DNA from: Mixta sp. Marseille-Q2659
Lineage (GTDB): Bacteria; Pseudomonadota; Gammaproteobacteria; Enterobacterales; Enterobacteriaceae
Length of the DNA: 64,000 nucleotides
Reading direction: 5' to 3'
Assembly (NCBI RefSeq): GCF_940807255.1
Contig: NZ_CALNWY010000014.1
Coordinates: 1-64,000, forward strand
A program made the position numbers and the translations under genes. The stretch's first letter is position 1. Every line of letters begins with the position of its first letter. The notes under the pieces are model-generated. The model searched no databases. It had not been told where the DNA came from and saw only the letters and a list, made by a program, of their open reading frames with translations. Of the stretch, positions 48,862 through 59,478 are shown one piece after another.

Positions 48862-49006
48862 ATGCGCTTTTTCCAGAAAAATGTAACCATTATCGTCGCT
48901 TACTTGGCGAATCGCTTCGTTATTGTTTACCCTTGTTTAATGGTTCGTCGGCTCTTTACTGGCGGTTCTAATAATTGCATTGGGGAACTAATAACAGGGT
49001 GGATAA

Positions 49007-49897
49007 ATGGAAGATTTAAATGTGGTAAACGGCATTAACAGCGCAGGCGGCTGGTTGGTTCATAACCAGGCGCTGTTGCTGAGTTATGCGGTCAACATTG
49101 TCGCCGCTATCGCCATCCTTATCGTGGGGATGATTATCGCGCGTGTCATTGCGAACGGTATAAACCGTTTGCTGGTGGCGCGCCATATTGACGCTACCGT
49201 GGCTGATTTCCTGTCGGCACTGGTACGTTACGGCATTATCGCCTTTACGCTGATTGCGGCGCTGGGGCGCGTCGGCGTGCAAACGGCATCGGTTATCGCG
49301 GTGCTGGGTGCGGCTGGCCTGGCCGTCGGCCTGGCATTGCAGGGGTCGCTCTCTAACCTTGCTGCGGGCGTGCTGCTGGTGACCTTCCGCCCGTTCCGTA
49401 CCGGTGAGTTCGTCGATCTTGGCGGCGTAATGGGTACGGTATTACACGTACAGATCTTCTCGACGACGCTGCGTACCGGCGACGGTAAAATCGTAGTGGT
49501 GCCAAACGGTAAAATTATTGCTGGCAATATTGTTAACTTCTCGCGCGAGCCGGTGCGCCGTAACGAATTTATCATTGGCGTGGCTTACGATGCTGATGTG
49601 GATCAGGTGATTTCGCTGCTGCGTGAAGTGGTTGATGCCGATCCGCGCGTATTGCAGGATCGTGGTGTTCAGATTGGCCTGAACGAGCTGGCGGCCTCTT
49701 CGCTGAACTTTGTGGTGCGTTGCTGGAGCAACAGCGGCGATCTACAGGATGTTTACTGGGATCTGATGAAGAACTTCAAGCGCACGCTGGATGCGCACGG
49801 CATCGGTATTCCTTACCCGCAAATGGATGTTCATCTGCATCAGGTGAAATCTGCTGAGGACACGCCGCCTCAGCCAGAAATTGCTAAAGCGCCATAA
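49007..49897 (+). CDS. mscS: Small-conductance mechanosensitive channel
   Basis: Inner-membrane channel of 296 residues that opens on membrane tension and lets out solutes after hypo-osmotic shock. Three N-terminal membrane helices; the pore helix with alternating Ala/Gly is [20 protein letters not shown], then [20 protein letters not shown] starts the cytoplasmic beta domain. C-terminal vestibule domain complete. Confidence 0.96.
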   Translation: MEDLNVVNGINSAGGWLVHNQALLLSYAVNIVAAIAILIVGMIIARVIANGINRLLVARHIDATVADFLSALVRYGIIAFTLIAALGRVGVQTASVIAVLGAAGLAVGLALQGSLSNLAAGVLLVTFRPFRTGEFVDLGGVMGTVLHVQIFSTTLRTGDGKIVVVPNGKIIAGNIVNFSREPVRRNEFIIGVAYDADVDQVISLLREVVDADPRVLQDRGVQIGLNELAASSLNFVVRCWSNSGDLQDVYWDLMKNFKRTLDAHGIGIPYPQMDVHLHQVKSAEDTPPQPEIAKAP

Positions 49898-49903
49898 GCC
49901 AGT

Positions 49904-49930
49904 CGGGCGAGGGAAACCTCGCCCGCTCTG
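49904..49930 (+). terminator. Hairpin terminator after mscS
   Basis: CGGGCGAGG-GAAA-CCTCGCCCG perfect 9-bp stem with GNRA loop; the following CTCTGTTATT is only weakly T-rich. Confidence 0.55.
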
Positions 49931-50027
49931 TTATTAGCGCTGCTGATATTCCATTAATTCTTTCCATTTCCCCCTTATCCCGCCGCGCTATACACTGCAT
50001 GCCAGTTTTATTATTGGAAAAAATCTT

Positions 50028-50651
50028 ATGTTATCTGTTTATTTTCAGGGCGTTGCGCTGGGTGTGGCGCTGATATTACCGTTGGGGCCGCAGAATGCGT
50101 TTGTCCTTAATCAGGGCATCCGCCGGCAGTATCATTTAATGACCGCCGCACTTTGCACCCTGAGCGATATTATCCTGATTTGCGCCGGCGTTTTCGGCGG
50201 TAGCGCGCTGCTGAATCAGTCTCCGCTGTTGCTGAATCTGGTGACCTGGGGCGGCGTCGCTTTTCTGCTGTGGTATGGCTGGGGCGCATTGCGCGCGGCC
50301 ATCAGCGCCGATATTTCGCTGGTCAGCGCGCAGGTTAAGCAGCAGAGCCGCTGGCGGATTATCGCCACGCTGGTTGCGGTTACCTGGCTTAATCCGCATG
50401 TCTATCTCGATACGTTTGTGGTGCTGGGCAGTCTCGGCGGGCAATTGCCTGAGGAGGCGCGCCGCTGGTTCGCACTGGGCACGGTCAGCGCCTCGTTAAT
50501 CTGGTTCTTTAGTCTGGCGCTGCTGGCCGCCTGGCTGTCGCCGCGTTTAAGCACGGTGGGCGCACAGCGCATCATTAATCTTTTCGTCGGACTGGTGATG
50601 TGGATTATCGCCCTGAAGCTGGCATTACAGGCGCTGGCTGGTTTTCATTAA
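50028..50651 (+). CDS. argO: Arginine exporter ArgO (LysE family)
   Basis: Membrane protein of 207 residues with about six hydrophobic segments. N-terminal [22 protein letters not shown] is the LysE/ArgO signature; [17 protein letters not shown] follows. In E. coli argO is switched on by ArgP with arginine; argP lies 1 kb downstream here too. Confidence 0.94.
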   Translation: MLSVYFQGVALGVALILPLGPQNAFVLNQGIRRQYHLMTAALCTLSDIILICAGVFGGSALLNQSPLLLNLVTWGGVAFLLWYGWGALRAAISADISLVSAQVKQQSRWRIIATLVAVTWLNPHVYLDTFVVLGSLGGQLPEEARRWFALGTVSASLIWFFSLALLAAWLSPRLSTVGAQRIINLFVGLVMWIIALKLALQALAGFH

Positions 50652-50827
50652 ATCAATAGCGGAATTAAATGTGGCGGGGCGGCAAAAAAGGAAACTTTTG
50701 CCACAATAAAAACTCAGAGGAACACGCATGTTGCCTGCTCCTGGCTTATGGCAGGCTTGCAGCGTCGTGATGGTCGTTGCCAGTACGACGCTCCGTTAAT
50801 TTGTTCTGTCTTCAAGGAGGACCTTTC

Positions 50828-51550
50828 GTGAAACTGAAAGCACTGGCTCTGGCCACCGTAATGGGATTAAGCGCCGCGCCCCTGATCGCTCAGGCTGATG
50901 AGCTACCCAACGGGCCGCATATTGTGACCTCCGGCCAGGCCAGCGTAGATGCCCGGCCTGATATCGCCACGCTGGCGATCGAGGTCAACGTTTCTTCAAA
51001 GGATGCCGCGGAGGCGAAGAAACAGGCCGACGAGCGCGTCGCGCAATATTTTGACCTGCTGAGTAAAAACGGCATAGAGAAGAAAGATATTGATGCGGCG
51101 AACCTGCGCACGCAGCCCGAATATGACTACACCAAAGAAGGCAAATCGGTTCTGAAAGGCTACCGCGCAGTGCGTCAGGTACAGGTGACGCTGCGTCAGC
51201 TGGATAAGCTAAACGACCTGCTGGACGGCGCGCTGAAGTCAGGCCTCAATGAAATACGTTCCGTTGAGCTGGGCGTTGCTAACCCGGATGACTATAAAGC
51301 GAAGGCGCGTCAGGCGGCGATTGAAAATGCGACTCAACAGGCGGCGGCACTGGCGCAAGGCTTTAATGCCAAGCTGGGGCAGGTTTACAGTGTGCGTTAT
51401 CATGTCGCCAACTATCAGCCCATGCCGATAGCGCGTATGTATAAAGCTGCTGATGCCGCGCCGATGGCCTCCGCTGCACAAACCTATGAGCAGCAGAGCA
51501 TTCATTTCGACGATCAGGTTGATGTGGTGTTTGAGCTACAGCGCAACTAA
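50828..51550 (+). CDS. yggE: SIMPL-domain periplasmic protein YggE
   Basis: Protein of 240 residues with a signal peptide (VKLKALALATVMGLSAAPLI then AQA) and a SIMPL/DUF541 domain, linked to oxidative-stress defence. The start is GTG 50828: AAGGAGG stands seven bases before it, and the signal peptide begins there; upstream in-frame codons have no SD. A bidirectional terminator separates it from argP. Confidence 0.92.
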   Translation: MKLKALALATVMGLSAAPLIAQADELPNGPHIVTSGQASVDARPDIATLAIEVNVSSKDAAEAKKQADERVAQYFDLLSKNGIEKKDIDAANLRTQPEYDYTKEGKSVLKGYRAVRQVQVTLRQLDKLNDLLDGALKSGLNEIRSVELGVANPDDYKAKARQAAIENATQQAAALAQGFNAKLGQVYSVRYHVANYQPMPIARMYKAADAAPMASAAQTYEQQSIHFDDQVDVVFELQRN

Positions 51551-51552
51551 AT

Positions 51553-51580
51553 AAAAAAGGCGACTCAGGTCGCCTTTTTT
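51553..51580. terminator. Bidirectional terminator between yggE and argP
   Basis: AAAAAAGGCGAC-TCAG-GTCGCCTTTTTT, perfect 12-bp stem; stops yggE on + and argP on - strand. Confidence 0.92.
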
Positions 51581-51594
51581 ATTACCCGCTCGTA

Positions 51595-52506
51595 TTACCC
51601 GCTGACTGTCTCATCTTCCTGACGCAGTACACGATGTCCGTGCGCCAGCAGCGCGTCGGTCACTTTGCGCATCAGACGGCTTTCCGGCGCAAAACGGTGC
51701 CAGTACAGCATCCGGCGCTGATAGAGGCCAGGCGTCAAATCGATGAGTTCACCGCTGGCCAGCTCCCGTTCAATTTGCAGATGTGGAATCATACAGCAGG
51801 TAGAACCCTGCCGCGCCAGCTGCACAAAGGCTTCAGACGAGTTAACGATGTGGCAGGGAACGCTGCCGGGCGAAAGGTCGAAATTCTGCTGCAGAAAGGC
51901 CTGGTGCATATCATCAAGATGGTCAAAGGCGACCGCTGGCGCTTTCAGCAGCGCCGAACGCGTGACGCCGTTCGGGAAGTAGCGCGCGGCAAATTCGCGT
52001 GAGCCGACAAACAGGTAATCCAGCGCGCCAAGGCGATCCACCAGGCAGCTGGGCAGTGGCTGCGGCTGAATACTGACGGCGCCGACCACTTCGCCGCGAC
52101 GTAAGCGTTCCTGCGTGCGGGTTTCATCTTCTACCTGTAAATTCAGGCGTACCGGCGAATCGGTCAGGACATCTTTTAAGGCGGGCAGCAGCCAGGTCGC
52201 CAGACTGTCGGCGTTCACCGCCAGCGACAGCAGCAGCGGCGTGGTGCCGCCGTTTTCATCACCCAGCCACTCATCTTCCAGCAGTTCTACCTGATGCAGC
52301 AGCGCCAGCAGCTTCTGCCCCTGTTCGGTCGGGCGCGGCGGAATAGTACGAACCAATAGCGGCTGGCCAAACATATTTTCCAGCTGCTTAATGCGCTGCG
52401 ATACTGCTGATTGGGTGATACAGAGTTTTTGCGCCGCGCGTTCAAAGCCGCGCTCACGGATCACAGCATCCAGAGCCTGAAGCGTTCGATAGTCGGGTCT
52501 TTTCAT
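51595..52506 (-). CDS. argP: LysR-family regulator ArgP (IciA)
   Basis: Transcription factor of 303 residues controlling arginine export and lysine genes; once named inhibitor of chromosome initiation. HTH at about 18-37 ([20 protein letters not shown]) after [20 protein letters not shown]; the remainder is the LysR effector domain. Divergent from rpiA, with 183 bases between. Confidence 0.96.
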   Translation of the reverse strand: MKRPDYRTLQALDAVIRERGFERAAQKLCITQSAVSQRIKQLENMFGQPLLVRTIPPRPTEQGQKLLALLHQVELLEDEWLGDENGGTTPLLLSLAVNADSLATWLLPALKDVLTDSPVRLNLQVEDETRTQERLRRGEVVGAVSIQPQPLPSCLVDRLGALDYLFVGSREFAARYFPNGVTRSALLKAPAVAFDHLDDMHQAFLQQNFDLSPGSVPCHIVNSSEAFVQLARQGSTCCMIPHLQIERELASGELIDLTPGLYQRRMLYWHRFAPESRLMRKVTDALLAHGHRVLRQEDETVSG

Positions 52507-52689
52507 TGTTGTTCTGTTCTCCTTCAGGAATGCCGGACTGCCATAAAATTAATGCCTTGCCGCAGCCGATACGCGCGGCGGTTTGTGGGCTGCTTTGCAA
52601 AGCGACAAAACGCTGCGCAGCAACACGCACTTTAGCCAGCGCTTGTTTTATACTACGCGCTCACCATTAGCACAGGTTTTAAACATACC

Positions 52690-53349
52690 ATGACGCAGGA
52701 TGAACTGAAAAAAGCAGTCGGCTGGGCCGCGCTGGATTATGTCACACCGGGCACCATCGTCGGCGTGGGGACGGGATCGACCGCCGCGCATTTTATCGAT
52801 GCGCTCGGCTCGATTAAACATCAAATCGACGGCGCCGTCTCCAGCTCGGAAGCCTCCACGCTGAAGTTAAAAAGCCTGGGAATTCCGGTTTTTGACCTTA
52901 ACGAAGTGGATTCGCTGGCGGTTTATGTCGATGGCGCCGATGAAATTAACCCGCAGATGCAGATGATCAAAGGCGGCGGCGCCGCGCTGACGCGCGAGAA
53001 AATTATCGCCGCGGTAGCAGATAAATTTATCTGTATTGCCGACGCCTCCAAGCAGGTCGATGTGCTGGGCAAGTTTCCCCTGCCGGTAGAAGTGATCCCG
53101 ATGGCGCGGGCTTATGTGGCGCGTGAGCTGGTGAAGCTGGGCGGTTTGCCGGAGTATCGTCAGCAGGTGGTAACCGATAACGGCAACATTATTCTCGACG
53201 TGCATAATCTCAGTATCGTTAATCCGGCGGAGCTGGAACGCGCAATCAACGCGCTGCCCGGCGTGGTAACCGTGGGGCTTTTTGCCGCACGCGGCGCCGA
53301 TGTCGCCCTGATTGGCACGCCTGACGGCGTTAAAACCATCACCAAATGA
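52690..53349 (+). CDS. rpiA: Ribose-5-phosphate isomerase A
   Basis: Interconverts ribose-5-P and ribulose-5-P; 219 residues. [18 protein letters not shown] at the phosphate site with [28 protein letters not shown] and [12 protein letters not shown] contain the catalytic residues. Order argP-rpiA-serA as in E. coli. Confidence 0.98.
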   Translation: MTQDELKKAVGWAALDYVTPGTIVGVGTGSTAAHFIDALGSIKHQIDGAVSSSEASTLKLKSLGIPVFDLNEVDSLAVYVDGADEINPQMQMIKGGGAALTREKIIAAVADKFICIADASKQVDVLGKFPLPVEVIPMARAYVARELVKLGGLPEYRQQVVTDNGNIILDVHNLSIVNPAELERAINALPGVVTVGLFAARGADVALIGTPDGVKTITK

Positions 53350-53417
53350 TCTGGCTGGCGCGCTGGCCGCGCCGCTTATTTCTTGCAAAAAAACATCTTT
53401 TCTACAGACAGCGTAAT

Positions 53418-53437
53418 TTGGTGACTTATGTCACATA
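53418..53437 (+). promoter_or_regulatory. CRP-like site upstream of serA
   Basis: GTGACTTATGTCAC fits GTGA-N6-TCAC exactly, with T/A flanks. CRP and Lrp act on the serA promoters in E. coli. Confidence 0.6.
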
Positions 53438-53631
53438 ACGGTAACCCGCAATGCTATCATTCTGCCTGTAGCACACTTCTCCCCATAATCTGTTGAATCC
53501 AGCCTGAACCGCCTTTTCCCGTGCTAAGCGGCAGGCAATCGTTTGTATTGCCGCGCGCGTAAATTTTGATATTTTGGCAGAAGGCTGGCTTATCGCAGCC
53601 CCTTCTGAAGTCTGCAAAATAGGGTCGGGAA

Positions 53632-54870
53632 ATGGCAAAAGTATCACTGGAGAAAGACAAGATTAAGTTTCTGCTGGTGGAAGGCGTCCACCAGAGCGCG
53701 CTCGATAATTTGCGTGCGGCAGGTTACACCAATATTGAATATCACAAAGGAGCGCTCGACAGTGAGTCGCTGAAAGCCTCCATTCGCGATGCGCACTTTA
53801 TCGGTATTCGTTCCCGTACTCAGCTGACTGAAGAGATTTTTGCTGCCGCTGAAAAACTGGTGGCGGTGGGCTGCTTCTGTATCGGTACTAACCAGGTCGA
53901 TCTGGACGCGGCGGCAAAGCGCGGCGTACCGGTATTCAACGCGCCGTTCTCTAATACGCGTTCAGTCGCGGAACTGGTGATTGGCGAGATGCTGCTGCTG
54001 ATGCGCGGCATTCCTGAAGCGAATGCGAAGGCGCACCGGGGCATCTGGAATAAGCAGGCGGCAGGCTCGTATGAGGCGCGCGGTAAAAAGCTGGGCATTA
54101 TCGGCTACGGCCATATCGGTATGCAGCTGGGCGTGCTGGCGGAAAGCCTGGGGATGCACGTTTTCTTCTACGATATTGAAAACAAACTACCGCTGGGCAA
54201 TGCGACCCAGGTTAGCCATCTTTCCGATCTGCTGAATATGAGCGATGTGGTCAGCCTGCATGTGCCGGAAACGCCCTCCACCCAGAATATGATGGGGCCA
54301 GAAGAGCTGGCGCTGATGAAACCCGGCTCGCTGCTGATTAACGCTTCGCGCGGTACGGTGGTGGATATTCCGGCGCTTTGCCAGGTGCTGGCGAATAAGC
54401 ATCTCTCCGGCGCGGCCATTGATGTCTTCCCGGAAGAGCCAGCCACCAACAGCGATCCGTTTAACTCGCCGCTGTGCGAGTTCGATAACGTGATTCTGAC
54501 GCCGCATATCGGCGGCTCGACCCAGGAAGCGCAGGAGAATATTGGCGTTGAAGTGGCGGGTAAACTGGCGAAATACTCTGACAACGGTTCCACGCTTTCC
54601 GCCGTCAATTTCCCGGAAGTTTCGCTGCCGACTCACGGCGATCACGTCAGCCGTTTGCTGCACATTCATGAAAACCGTCCGGGCGTGCTGACCGCTATCA
54701 ACCAGATTTTTGCCGAGCAGGGCATTAATATTTCAGCGCAGTATCTGCAAACCACGCCGATTATGGGTTACGTAGTAATCGATATTGATGCGGAGCTGGA
54801 TGTGGCGCATAAGGCGCTAACGTTGATGAAAGCAATTCCGGGAACGATGCGCGCGCGCCTGCTTTACTGA
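53632..54870 (+). CDS. serA: D-3-phosphoglycerate dehydrogenase
   Basis: First enzyme of serine synthesis, 412 residues. NAD motif KLGIIGYGHIGMQLGVLAES; catalytic region LINASRGTVVDIPAL and TPHIGGSTQEAQENIG; a C-terminal ACT domain (HENRPGVLTAINQIFAEQGI) gives feedback inhibition by serine. Serine feeds the glycine cleavage genes further along. A terminator follows. Confidence 0.98.
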   Translation: MAKVSLEKDKIKFLLVEGVHQSALDNLRAAGYTNIEYHKGALDSESLKASIRDAHFIGIRSRTQLTEEIFAAAEKLVAVGCFCIGTNQVDLDAAAKRGVPVFNAPFSNTRSVAELVIGEMLLLMRGIPEANAKAHRGIWNKQAAGSYEARGKKLGIIGYGHIGMQLGVLAESLGMHVFFYDIENKLPLGNATQVSHLSDLLNMSDVVSLHVPETPSTQNMMGPEELALMKPGSLLINASRGTVVDIPALCQVLANKHLSGAAIDVFPEEPATNSDPFNSPLCEFDNVILTPHIGGSTQEAQENIGVEVAGKLAKYSDNGSTLSAVNFPEVSLPTHGDHVSRLLHIHENRPGVLTAINQIFAEQGINISAQYLQTTPIMGYVVIDIDAELDVAHKALTLMKAIPGTMRARLLY

Positions 54871-54897
54871 TCGCGCCTTCAGGTTTAACCGCTATCT

Positions 54898-54932
54898 ACG
54901 CCGCCTTGCTTGTCAGGCGGCGTTTTATTTTT
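54898..54932 (+). terminator. Terminator of serA
   Basis: CGCCGCCT / AGGCGGCG stem with eight-base loop followed by TTTTATTTTT. Confidence 0.85.
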
Positions 54933-55515
54933 CCCACTGCCACAGGCGCGAAGGCGTCAAAATCGCGGGCAGGGGAATATCCCATTCCGCAACCGGCAGC
55001 GCATCAACCAACTGACAATCATGTGCTAAGCCTACCGGCAGGAAATTGTGCTGACGCCAGTTTTGCAGAGTGCGATCGTAAAAGCCGCCGCCCATTCCCA
55101 GACGCTGTCCCTGCTTATCAAACGCCACCAGCGGTACAAACATCAGATCCAGCCGATCGAGCGGAATAATCTGCCTGACATCCAGCAGTGGCTCCTGAAT
55201 GCGTAAGCGATTCGGCGTCATAACGGTTTCCGGCGTATAGCGGATAAAAAGCAGATTACCGGGCGAGAAAGGGTGCAGTACCGGCAGATAGACATGCTTG
55301 TGCTGCTGCCACAGGCGGGCAATCAGCGGCCGGGTATTGAGTTCGCCATCAACCGAGAGGAACAGTGCAATATGCTGCGCTTCAGAGACCGGCAGCAGGT
55401 TGATTGCATGTTCAGCGACGCTATCCGCTGCCAGCGTTTGCTGCTCAGCCGTTAATCCGCGCCGCAAATGACGGACGTGCGTGCGTATAGCCTGACGTTC
55501 AAGAGATAAAGTCAT
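54925..55515 (-). CDS. ygfA: 5-formyltetrahydrofolate cyclo-ligase
   Basis: Protein of 196 residues of the FAU family; converts 5-formyl-THF to 5,10-methenyl-THF using ATP. Motif QRLGMGGGFYDRTLQNW is the active-site signature. It is downstream of 6S RNA on the same strand, the conserved ssrS-ygfA arrangement, in which ssrS and ygfA are co-transcribed. Confidence 0.95.
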   Translation of the reverse strand: MTLSLERQAIRTHVRHLRRGLTAEQQTLAADSVAEHAINLLPVSEAQHIALFLSVDGELNTRPLIARLWQQHKHVYLPVLHPFSPGNLLFIRYTPETVMTPNRLRIQEPLLDVRQIIPLDRLDLMFVPLVAFDKQGQRLGMGGGFYDRTLQNWRQHNFLPVGLAHDCQLVDALPVAEWDIPLPAILTPSRLWQWEK

Positions 55516-55610
55516 GAAGAATATCCTGCGCCTGCGGGGATGTGGCGACTATACACAGCAGCAGCGAGGGATTTCAATGCGAGCGCAGGGAATAACTACA
55601 GAAAAAAGAA

Positions 55611-55795
55611 GGGAATCTCCGAGATGCCGCCGTAGGCTGTAACCCTTGAACCCTTGGTTCAAGGTGAATGTGTCGTCGCAACCATCAGGCTTCCCGGACG
55701 GACCGGGCATGCTCACAGGCTACGGAGCGCCACACTCTGTGGTTTTGAAATATCGGCTCAGGGGACTGGCCCACTTGCAAACATCTCAGAGAAAT
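55611..55795 (-). ncRNA. ssrS: 6S RNA
   Basis: The minus strand starts ATTTCTCTGAGATGTTTGCA and ends GGCGGCATCTCGGAGATTCCC-like, 185 nt long, as in E. coli 6S RNA (184 nt). The parts GGGCCAGTCCCCTGAGCCGA and CACATTCACCTTGAACCAAG are unmistakable, as is the long imperfect stem with central bubble. 6S RNA holds sigma70-RNA polymerase in stationary phase. Located between zapA and ygfA as expected. Confidence 0.97.
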
Positions 55796-55835
55796 TGTAC
55801 TTCACCGCCACTGTAGCACAGCAGGCCGTAAAGTT

Positions 55836-56165
55836 TTATTCGAACTTCGCACCCTGGCGTTCAGTTATGCGACCTTGCTCAAGTAACGCTTGTTCAATGG
55901 TCTGTTGCAGCATTCGGATGCGTTGTTCCATGTTAGCAGCGTAGTCACGGGTTTTTCCCTTTTCTTGCGCAAGCTCATGGCAAATGTTCAACGCAGCGAT
56001 GAACACCAGCTGCTCTGTATTTGTGACTCTAGTGCGAACTTTCAGATCTTGCAACCGCTGATTAAGATCTTCCGCCGCCGCGTTTAACGCATCTTGCTGT
56101 TCAGGCGGACAATTCACGCGTAACGAACGTCCAAAAATCTGAATATCTACCGGTTGTGCAGACAT
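55836..56165 (-). CDS. zapA: Cell division protein ZapA
   Basis: FtsZ-ring stabilising protein of 109 residues. N-terminal [20 protein letters not shown] followed by a long coiled coil. Directly upstream of 6S RNA. Divergent from ygfB. Confidence 0.96.
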   Translation of the reverse strand: MSAQPVDIQIFGRSLRVNCPPEQQDALNAAAEDLNQRLQDLKVRTRVTNTEQLVFIAALNICHELAQEKGKTRDYAANMEQRIRMLQQTIEQALLEQGRITERQGAKFE

Positions 56166-56333
56166 GCCACCTTCCTGACTGATTACTGCGCCCGCATCGT
56201 TCTGAACCTGCTCCGGCTCAGAAGGGGCGCCACTATATCGACCCTTGCGTGAAGAAACAAGCCCTTTCTGGAAACCTCAAGGCACCTGGTGGTAGCATAA
56301 CACGAACTTAATCCGCCAACGATGATAATGAAT

Positions 56334-56915
56334 ATGTCTACAGATAACACACAGCCGGGCTACCAGGCGCTGGCATCCGTTCTGACCCAACAGGGGACAG
56401 GAATGACACCGGCCGAAATGCACGGTTTGATTAGCGGCATTGTCTGCGGTGGCAATAAAGATCACAGTTGGAAAACGCTGGTACACGATCTCACTAATGA
56501 GGGCTTAGCGTTTTCCCAGTCGCTGTCGCAGCCGTTGCAGGAACTGCACGCGCATATTCAGGACACGCTGGAAGAAGAGGGCTTTTTGTTTCAGCTGCTG
56601 CTGCCGGATGAAGACGAAAGCAGCGTTTTTGAGCGAGCCGATGCATTAGCGGGCTGGGTTAATCATTTTCTGTTAGGCCTGGGCGTAACGCAGCCTAAAC
56701 TGGATAAGGTGAAAGGCGAAGCGGGCGAGGCCATCGACGACCTGCGCACCATCGGCCAGCTTGGCTATGATGAAGAAGACGATCAGGAAGAGCTGGCGCA
56801 GTCGCTCGAAGAAGTCATTGAGTATGTACGCGTTGCCGCTCTACTGTGCCATGAAACCTTTAACCAGCCGGTAATGCCGACCGCGCCGGAAGCCAAAAAG
56901 CCGACGCTGCACTGA
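56334..56915 (+). CDS. ygfB: UPF0149 family protein YgfB
   Basis: Small acidic helical protein, 193 residues, with the family signature [17 protein letters not shown] and the run [20 protein letters not shown]. Start 56334 matches E. coli; an in-frame ATG four codons upstream exists. Function in Enterobacterales is unclear. Start of the ygfB-pepP-ubiH-ubiI unit. Confidence 0.94.
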   Translation: MSTDNTQPGYQALASVLTQQGTGMTPAEMHGLISGIVCGGNKDHSWKTLVHDLTNEGLAFSQSLSQPLQELHAHIQDTLEEEGFLFQLLLPDEDESSVFERADALAGWVNHFLLGLGVTQPKLDKVKGEAGEAIDDLRTIGQLGYDEEDDQEELAQSLEEVIEYVRVAALLCHETFNQPVMPTAPEAKKPTLH

Positions 56916-56967
56916 TCGTTTCGTTTGCCAGCGCCGCGCGGCGGCCTAACTCAGGGAGAAGATACGG

Positions 56968-58290
56968 ATGATTACGCTGGATACTTTTTTGCAGCGCCGT
57001 CAGGCGCTGCTGTCGCGTATGGCTTCAGGCAGCGCGGCGTTGATTTTTGCTGCGCCGGAAGTGACGCGCAGCGCGGACAGTGAATATCCTTACCGACAGA
57101 ACAGCGATTTCTGGTATTTCACCGGATACAACGAGCCTGAAGCGCTGCTGGTGTTGATTAAAAGCGATGACACTCATAACCACAGCGTGTTGTTTAACCG
57201 CGTGCGTGATAAGCAGGCGGAAATTTGGTTTGGCCGTCGTTTAGGGCAGGAAGCGGCGCCGGAGAAGCTGGGCGTCGATCGGGCGCTGCCCTGGGATACG
57301 CTGGATGAGCAGCTTCATCAGTTGCTGAACGGGCTGGACGTGGTTTATCACGCGCAGGGCGAATATGAATTTGCCGATCGGATTGTTTTTAGCGCGCTGG
57401 AAAAGCTGCGTCGCGGCTTTCGTCAAAACCTTCAGGCACCCGATACGCTCACCGACTGGCGTCCCTGGGTTCATGAAATGCGCCTGTTCAAAGGCCCGGA
57501 GGAGATCGACATCCTGCGGCGCGCCGGAGAAATCAGCGCGCTGGCCCATACGCGGGCGATGCAAACCTGTCGGCCCGGCATGTTTGAATACCAGCTTGCC
57601 GGCGAGATCCATCATGAATTTACCCGTCACGGCGCGCGTCATCCTTCTTATAACACCATTGTTGGCAGCGGCGAAAACGCCTGCATTCTGCACTACACCG
57701 AAAATGAGAGCGAGCTGCGCGCGGGCGACCTGGTGCTGATTGATGCGGGCTGTGAATTTCACGGCTACGCGGGCGATATTACCCGCACCTTTCCGGTGAG
57801 CGGCAAGTTTAGTGCGCCGCAGCGCGCCATTTATGACATCGTACTGGCGTCACTTTATAAGGCGCTGGCGCTGTTCCGTCCCGGCACCAGCATTCGTGAA
57901 GTCAACGAAGAAGTGGTGAGAGTAATGGTAACCGGCCTGGTTGAGCTGGGCGTGATGCAGGGTGATGTGGAACTGCTGATGGCTGAAAACGCGCATCGTC
58001 AATTCTTTATGCACGGCCTGAGCCACTGGCTGGGGCTGGATGTGCATGACGTCGGCCATTACGGTACGCCGGATCGCGGGCGCATTCTGGAACCAGGCAT
58101 GGTGCTGACCGTTGAACCGGGGCTTTATATTGCGCCCGATGCGGACGTTCCGGCGGAATACCGTGGGATCGGCATCCGTATTGAGGATGACATTCTGATC
58201 ACCGAACAGGGCAATGAAAATCTGACCGATAGCGTGGTGAAAGATGCCGATGCTATCGAAGCGCTGATGGCGGCAGCGCAGCAGGCATGA
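56968..58290 (+). CDS. pepP: Xaa-Pro aminopeptidase P
   Basis: Metallopeptidase of 440 residues removing N-terminal residues before proline. Metal ligands are in VLIDAGCEFHGYAGDITRTF, HGLSHWLGLDVHDVG, TVEPGLYI and RIEDDILIT. Its stop overlaps the ubiH start by four bases (ATGA). Confidence 0.97.
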   Translation: MITLDTFLQRRQALLSRMASGSAALIFAAPEVTRSADSEYPYRQNSDFWYFTGYNEPEALLVLIKSDDTHNHSVLFNRVRDKQAEIWFGRRLGQEAAPEKLGVDRALPWDTLDEQLHQLLNGLDVVYHAQGEYEFADRIVFSALEKLRRGFRQNLQAPDTLTDWRPWVHEMRLFKGPEEIDILRRAGEISALAHTRAMQTCRPGMFEYQLAGEIHHEFTRHGARHPSYNTIVGSGENACILHYTENESELRAGDLVLIDAGCEFHGYAGDITRTFPVSGKFSAPQRAIYDIVLASLYKALALFRPGTSIREVNEEVVRVMVTGLVELGVMQGDVELLMAENAHRQFFMHGLSHWLGLDVHDVGHYGTPDRGRILEPGMVLTVEPGLYIAPDADVPAEYRGIGIRIEDDILITEQGNENLTDSVVKDADAIEALMAAAQQA

Positions 58291-59465
58291 GCGTAATCAT
58301 TGCCGGCGGCGGCATGACCGGCGCAACCCTGGCGCTGGCGCTGTCACATCTGACCCAGGGAAAACTGCCGGTGACGCTGATTGAAGCGGTCGCGCCGGGC
58401 GATCGAGCCCATCCGGGATACGATGGACGAGCGATTGCGCTGGCGGCAGGCACCTGCCAACAGCTGGCGGCCATCAATGTGTGGCCCGCATTGGCCGACT
58501 GCGCCACGCCGATTACCCATGTTCACGTCAGCGATCGCGGCCATGCGGGATTTGTGAACATGGCGGCCGCTGACTATGGCGTCAGCGCGCTGGGCAATGT
58601 GGTTGAACTGCATGAAGTAGGAAACCGGCTTTATCAGCAGTTACGCAAGGCGCCAGGCGTCACGCTGCGCTGTCCAGAGCAGGTTAGCCGCGTTGAGCGT
58701 CATCAGGATAGCGTGAGCGTTACGCTTTCCGGCGGCGAGACGCTGCAGGGAAGTTTGCTGGTGGCTGCCGACGGCTCCCGCTCGCATACCGCCGCGGCCT
58801 GCGGCATCCAGTGGCACAGCGAGGATTACCAGCAGATTGCCGTTATCGCTAATGTAACCACGCAACTCGCCCATCAGGGGCGGGCTTTCGAGCGCTTTAC
58901 GCAATATGGCCCGCTGGCGCTGCTGCCGATGTCAAACGGGCGCAGCTCGCTGGTCTGGTGCCATCCGCCTGAAGCCCAGTCCCGTATCAATAACTGGAGC
59001 GACGCCGAATTTCTGGCCGAGCTGCAGCAGGCATTTGGCTGGCGGCTGGGGCGTTTTACCCACACAGGGCTGCGTTACAGCTATCCTTTAGCACTGCAAA
59101 AGGCCGATCGGACAGTCGCGCATCGGCTGGCGGTAGTCGGCAATGCGGCGCAAACGCTGCACCCGATTGCCGGTCAGGGCTTTAACCTGGGCATTCGTGA
59201 TGTAATGTCGCTGGCGGAAACTCTGGCGGCGGCGCATCGTGAACAGGCCGATCCGGGCAGCTTTGCCGTATTGCAGCGCTATAGCCAGCGGCGCGTGGCT
59301 GACCGTGCAGCCACCATCGGCGTGACCGACGGACTGGTACGGTTGTTTGCCAACCGCTATCTGCCGTTGGTGGTTGGCCGCAACCTGGGCCTGATGACAA
59401 TGGATAATTTACCCTGGCTGCGCAACCGACTGGCGGAGCGGACGCTTGGCTGGGTAGCGCGCTGA
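58287..59465 (+). CDS. ubiH: 2-octaprenyl-6-methoxyphenol hydroxylase
   Basis: FAD monooxygenase of ubiquinone synthesis, 392 residues. N-terminal VIIAGGGMTGATLALALSHL (FAD), LLVAADGSRSHTAAACGI and VVGNAAQTLHPIAGQGFNLG. Paralogue of the following ubiI; pepP-ubiH-ubiI overlap or nearly so. Confidence 0.96.
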   Translation: MSVIIAGGGMTGATLALALSHLTQGKLPVTLIEAVAPGDRAHPGYDGRAIALAAGTCQQLAAINVWPALADCATPITHVHVSDRGHAGFVNMAAADYGVSALGNVVELHEVGNRLYQQLRKAPGVTLRCPEQVSRVERHQDSVSVTLSGGETLQGSLLVAADGSRSHTAAACGIQWHSEDYQQIAVIANVTTQLAHQGRAFERFTQYGPLALLPMSNGRSSLVWCHPPEAQSRINNWSDAEFLAELQQAFGWRLGRFTHTGLRYSYPLALQKADRTVAHRLAVVGNAAQTLHPIAGQGFNLGIRDVMSLAETLAAAHREQADPGSFAVLQRYSQRRVADRAATIGVTDGLVRLFANRYLPLVVGRNLGLMTMDNLPWLRNRLAERTLGWVAR

Positions 59466-59478
59466 AAAGAGGATTTCA